DNA of 64,000 nucleotides from an uncultured Clostridia bacterium (GTDB taxonomy: Bacteria > Bacillota > Clostridia > Christensenellales > Borkfalkiaceae): positions 1 through 64,000 of the forward strand of contig CANRKK010000003.1 in the NCBI GenBank assembly GCA_947631195.1. The letters run 5' to 3'. Both the position numbers and the translations under genes were made by a program. The notes below the pieces were generated by a model. That model did not search any database, was not told the DNA's origin, and saw nothing but the letters and a program-made list of their open reading frames with translations. This document shows, piece by piece, positions 63,136 through 64,000 of this stretch (within the stretch, counting starts at the first letter, position 1; each line of letters opens with the position of its first letter).

Positions 63136-64000
63136 ATGGAAGAAATCAAAAACGATATTAACCCCGAAATTCAGGCGGAAGCCGCCGAAGTTCCCGAAGT
63201 ACGCCTCGAGGCGGAAATGGAGCAGGAGCTTAAAGACATTTCCCCGCAAACAGGCGGGGACGACCTGCACGGCGAAAACTTGGGCGACAGGGTAAAGGCG
63301 CTCTCCCCGGGCGCAACCGTTGCCAAGCGCTTTTTCCGCTCAAAACTCTCGGTTATAGGCCTTGTAACCATAATACTTTTATTTGTATTTTCCTTTATAG
63401 GTCCCCTGTTTTCGCCGTGGGGCGAAACCGATCCCGACAACACCAAAACCGATCCTACCATATCGGGCGACATATTCAGCTACGTAGCAGACGGCCAGAC
63501 TTACGAGGCCTACACGATAACCTACGACTGGAACTCCAGCCTCAACACGCTCGACGGCGTCTCCGCAAGCCACTGGATGGGCACCGATAACAGCGGCTAC
63601 GACATTATGTCAAGGCTGATGTACGGCGGCAGAGTGTCGCTCACCATAGGCTTCGTCGTAATCATACTTGAAACGTTGATAGGCGTCATTTTGGGCGGCA
63701 TAGCGGGCTACTTCGGCGGCATTGTCGACAGCATAATAATGCGAATAGTGGACCTTTTAAGCTGTATTCCTACTATCCCGCTGATGCTTATTTTGGGCAC
63801 CGCGCTCAACAGTTTGGGGCTCGATTCGTCCATCTGGAAACTATACATCATAATGGCAGTGCTGTGCCTGATAGGCTGGGTGGGCACCGCAAGGCTTGTG
63901 CGGGGACAGATTCTGTCCTTGAGGGAGCAGGAATTTATGCTCGCCGCAAAGTGTTCGGGTCTGTCCACAACCTCCAAAATTTTCAAGCACTTACTGCCGA
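63136..64000 (+). CDS. Oligopeptide ABC transporter permease (OppC-like), truncated by window end
   Basis: Open frame from ATG 63136: FFRSKLSVIGLVTIILL, HWMGTDNSGYDIMSRLMYGGRVSLTIG, EQEFMLAAKCSGLSTTSKIFKHLLP. Confidence 0.9.
   Translation, partial: MEEIKNDINPEIQAEAAEVPEVRLEAEMEQELKDISPQTGGDDLHGENLGDRVKALSPGATVAKRFFRSKLSVIGLVTIILLFVFSFIGPLFSPWGETDPDNTKTDPTISGDIFSYVADGQTYEAYTITYDWNSSLNTLDGVSASHWMGTDNSGYDIMSRLMYGGRVSLTIGFVVIILETLIGVILGGIAGYFGGIVDSIIMRIVDLLSCIPTIPLMLILGTALNSLGLDSSIWKLYIIMAVLCLIGWVGTARLVRGQILSLREQEFMLAAKCSGLSTTSKIFKHLLP

Overview
A 64 kb chromosomal window from a GC-moderate Firmicutes/Clostridia-like bacterium (taxonomy inferred only from gene content and style). Most of it is ordinary core genome: grpE-dnaK-dnaJ, a folate operon (folC-folE-folP-folBK), Ppx/GppA, Maf, an MreB-like protein, lepA, MGMT, hemW, guaB-guaA, a HelD-like helicase, asd-dapA-dapB behind a probable lysine riboswitch, hslO, and spore-coat-like small genes. 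The last 19 kb is a co-directional surface locus: a 1722-aa repeat protein, a 2482-aa subtilase with BspA-type LRRs, a lipoprotein, and an oligopeptide ABC transporter that runs off the window end. The most unusual structures are two AT-rich nuclease cassettes, each bounded by near-identical direct repeats made of host sequence. (1) A 2870-bp unit after dnaJ carries an EcoRI-family adenine methyltransferase (with an internal EF-hand/dockerin-like loop), a DUF262-HNH nuclease and a divergent XRE controller with a multi-half-site operator. It is bounded by 164-bp repeats (162/164 identical) that contain the dnaJ-side terminator and a DnaA box. (2) A GIY-YIG nuclease gene beside tRNA-Ser(GCU) is bounded by ~98-bp repeats (96/98 identical) that begin with the 3' end of that tRNA. 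A cluster of four perfect DnaA boxes lies at the right edge of cassette 1. All calls come from reading the sequence and the supplied ORFs; no searches were run.
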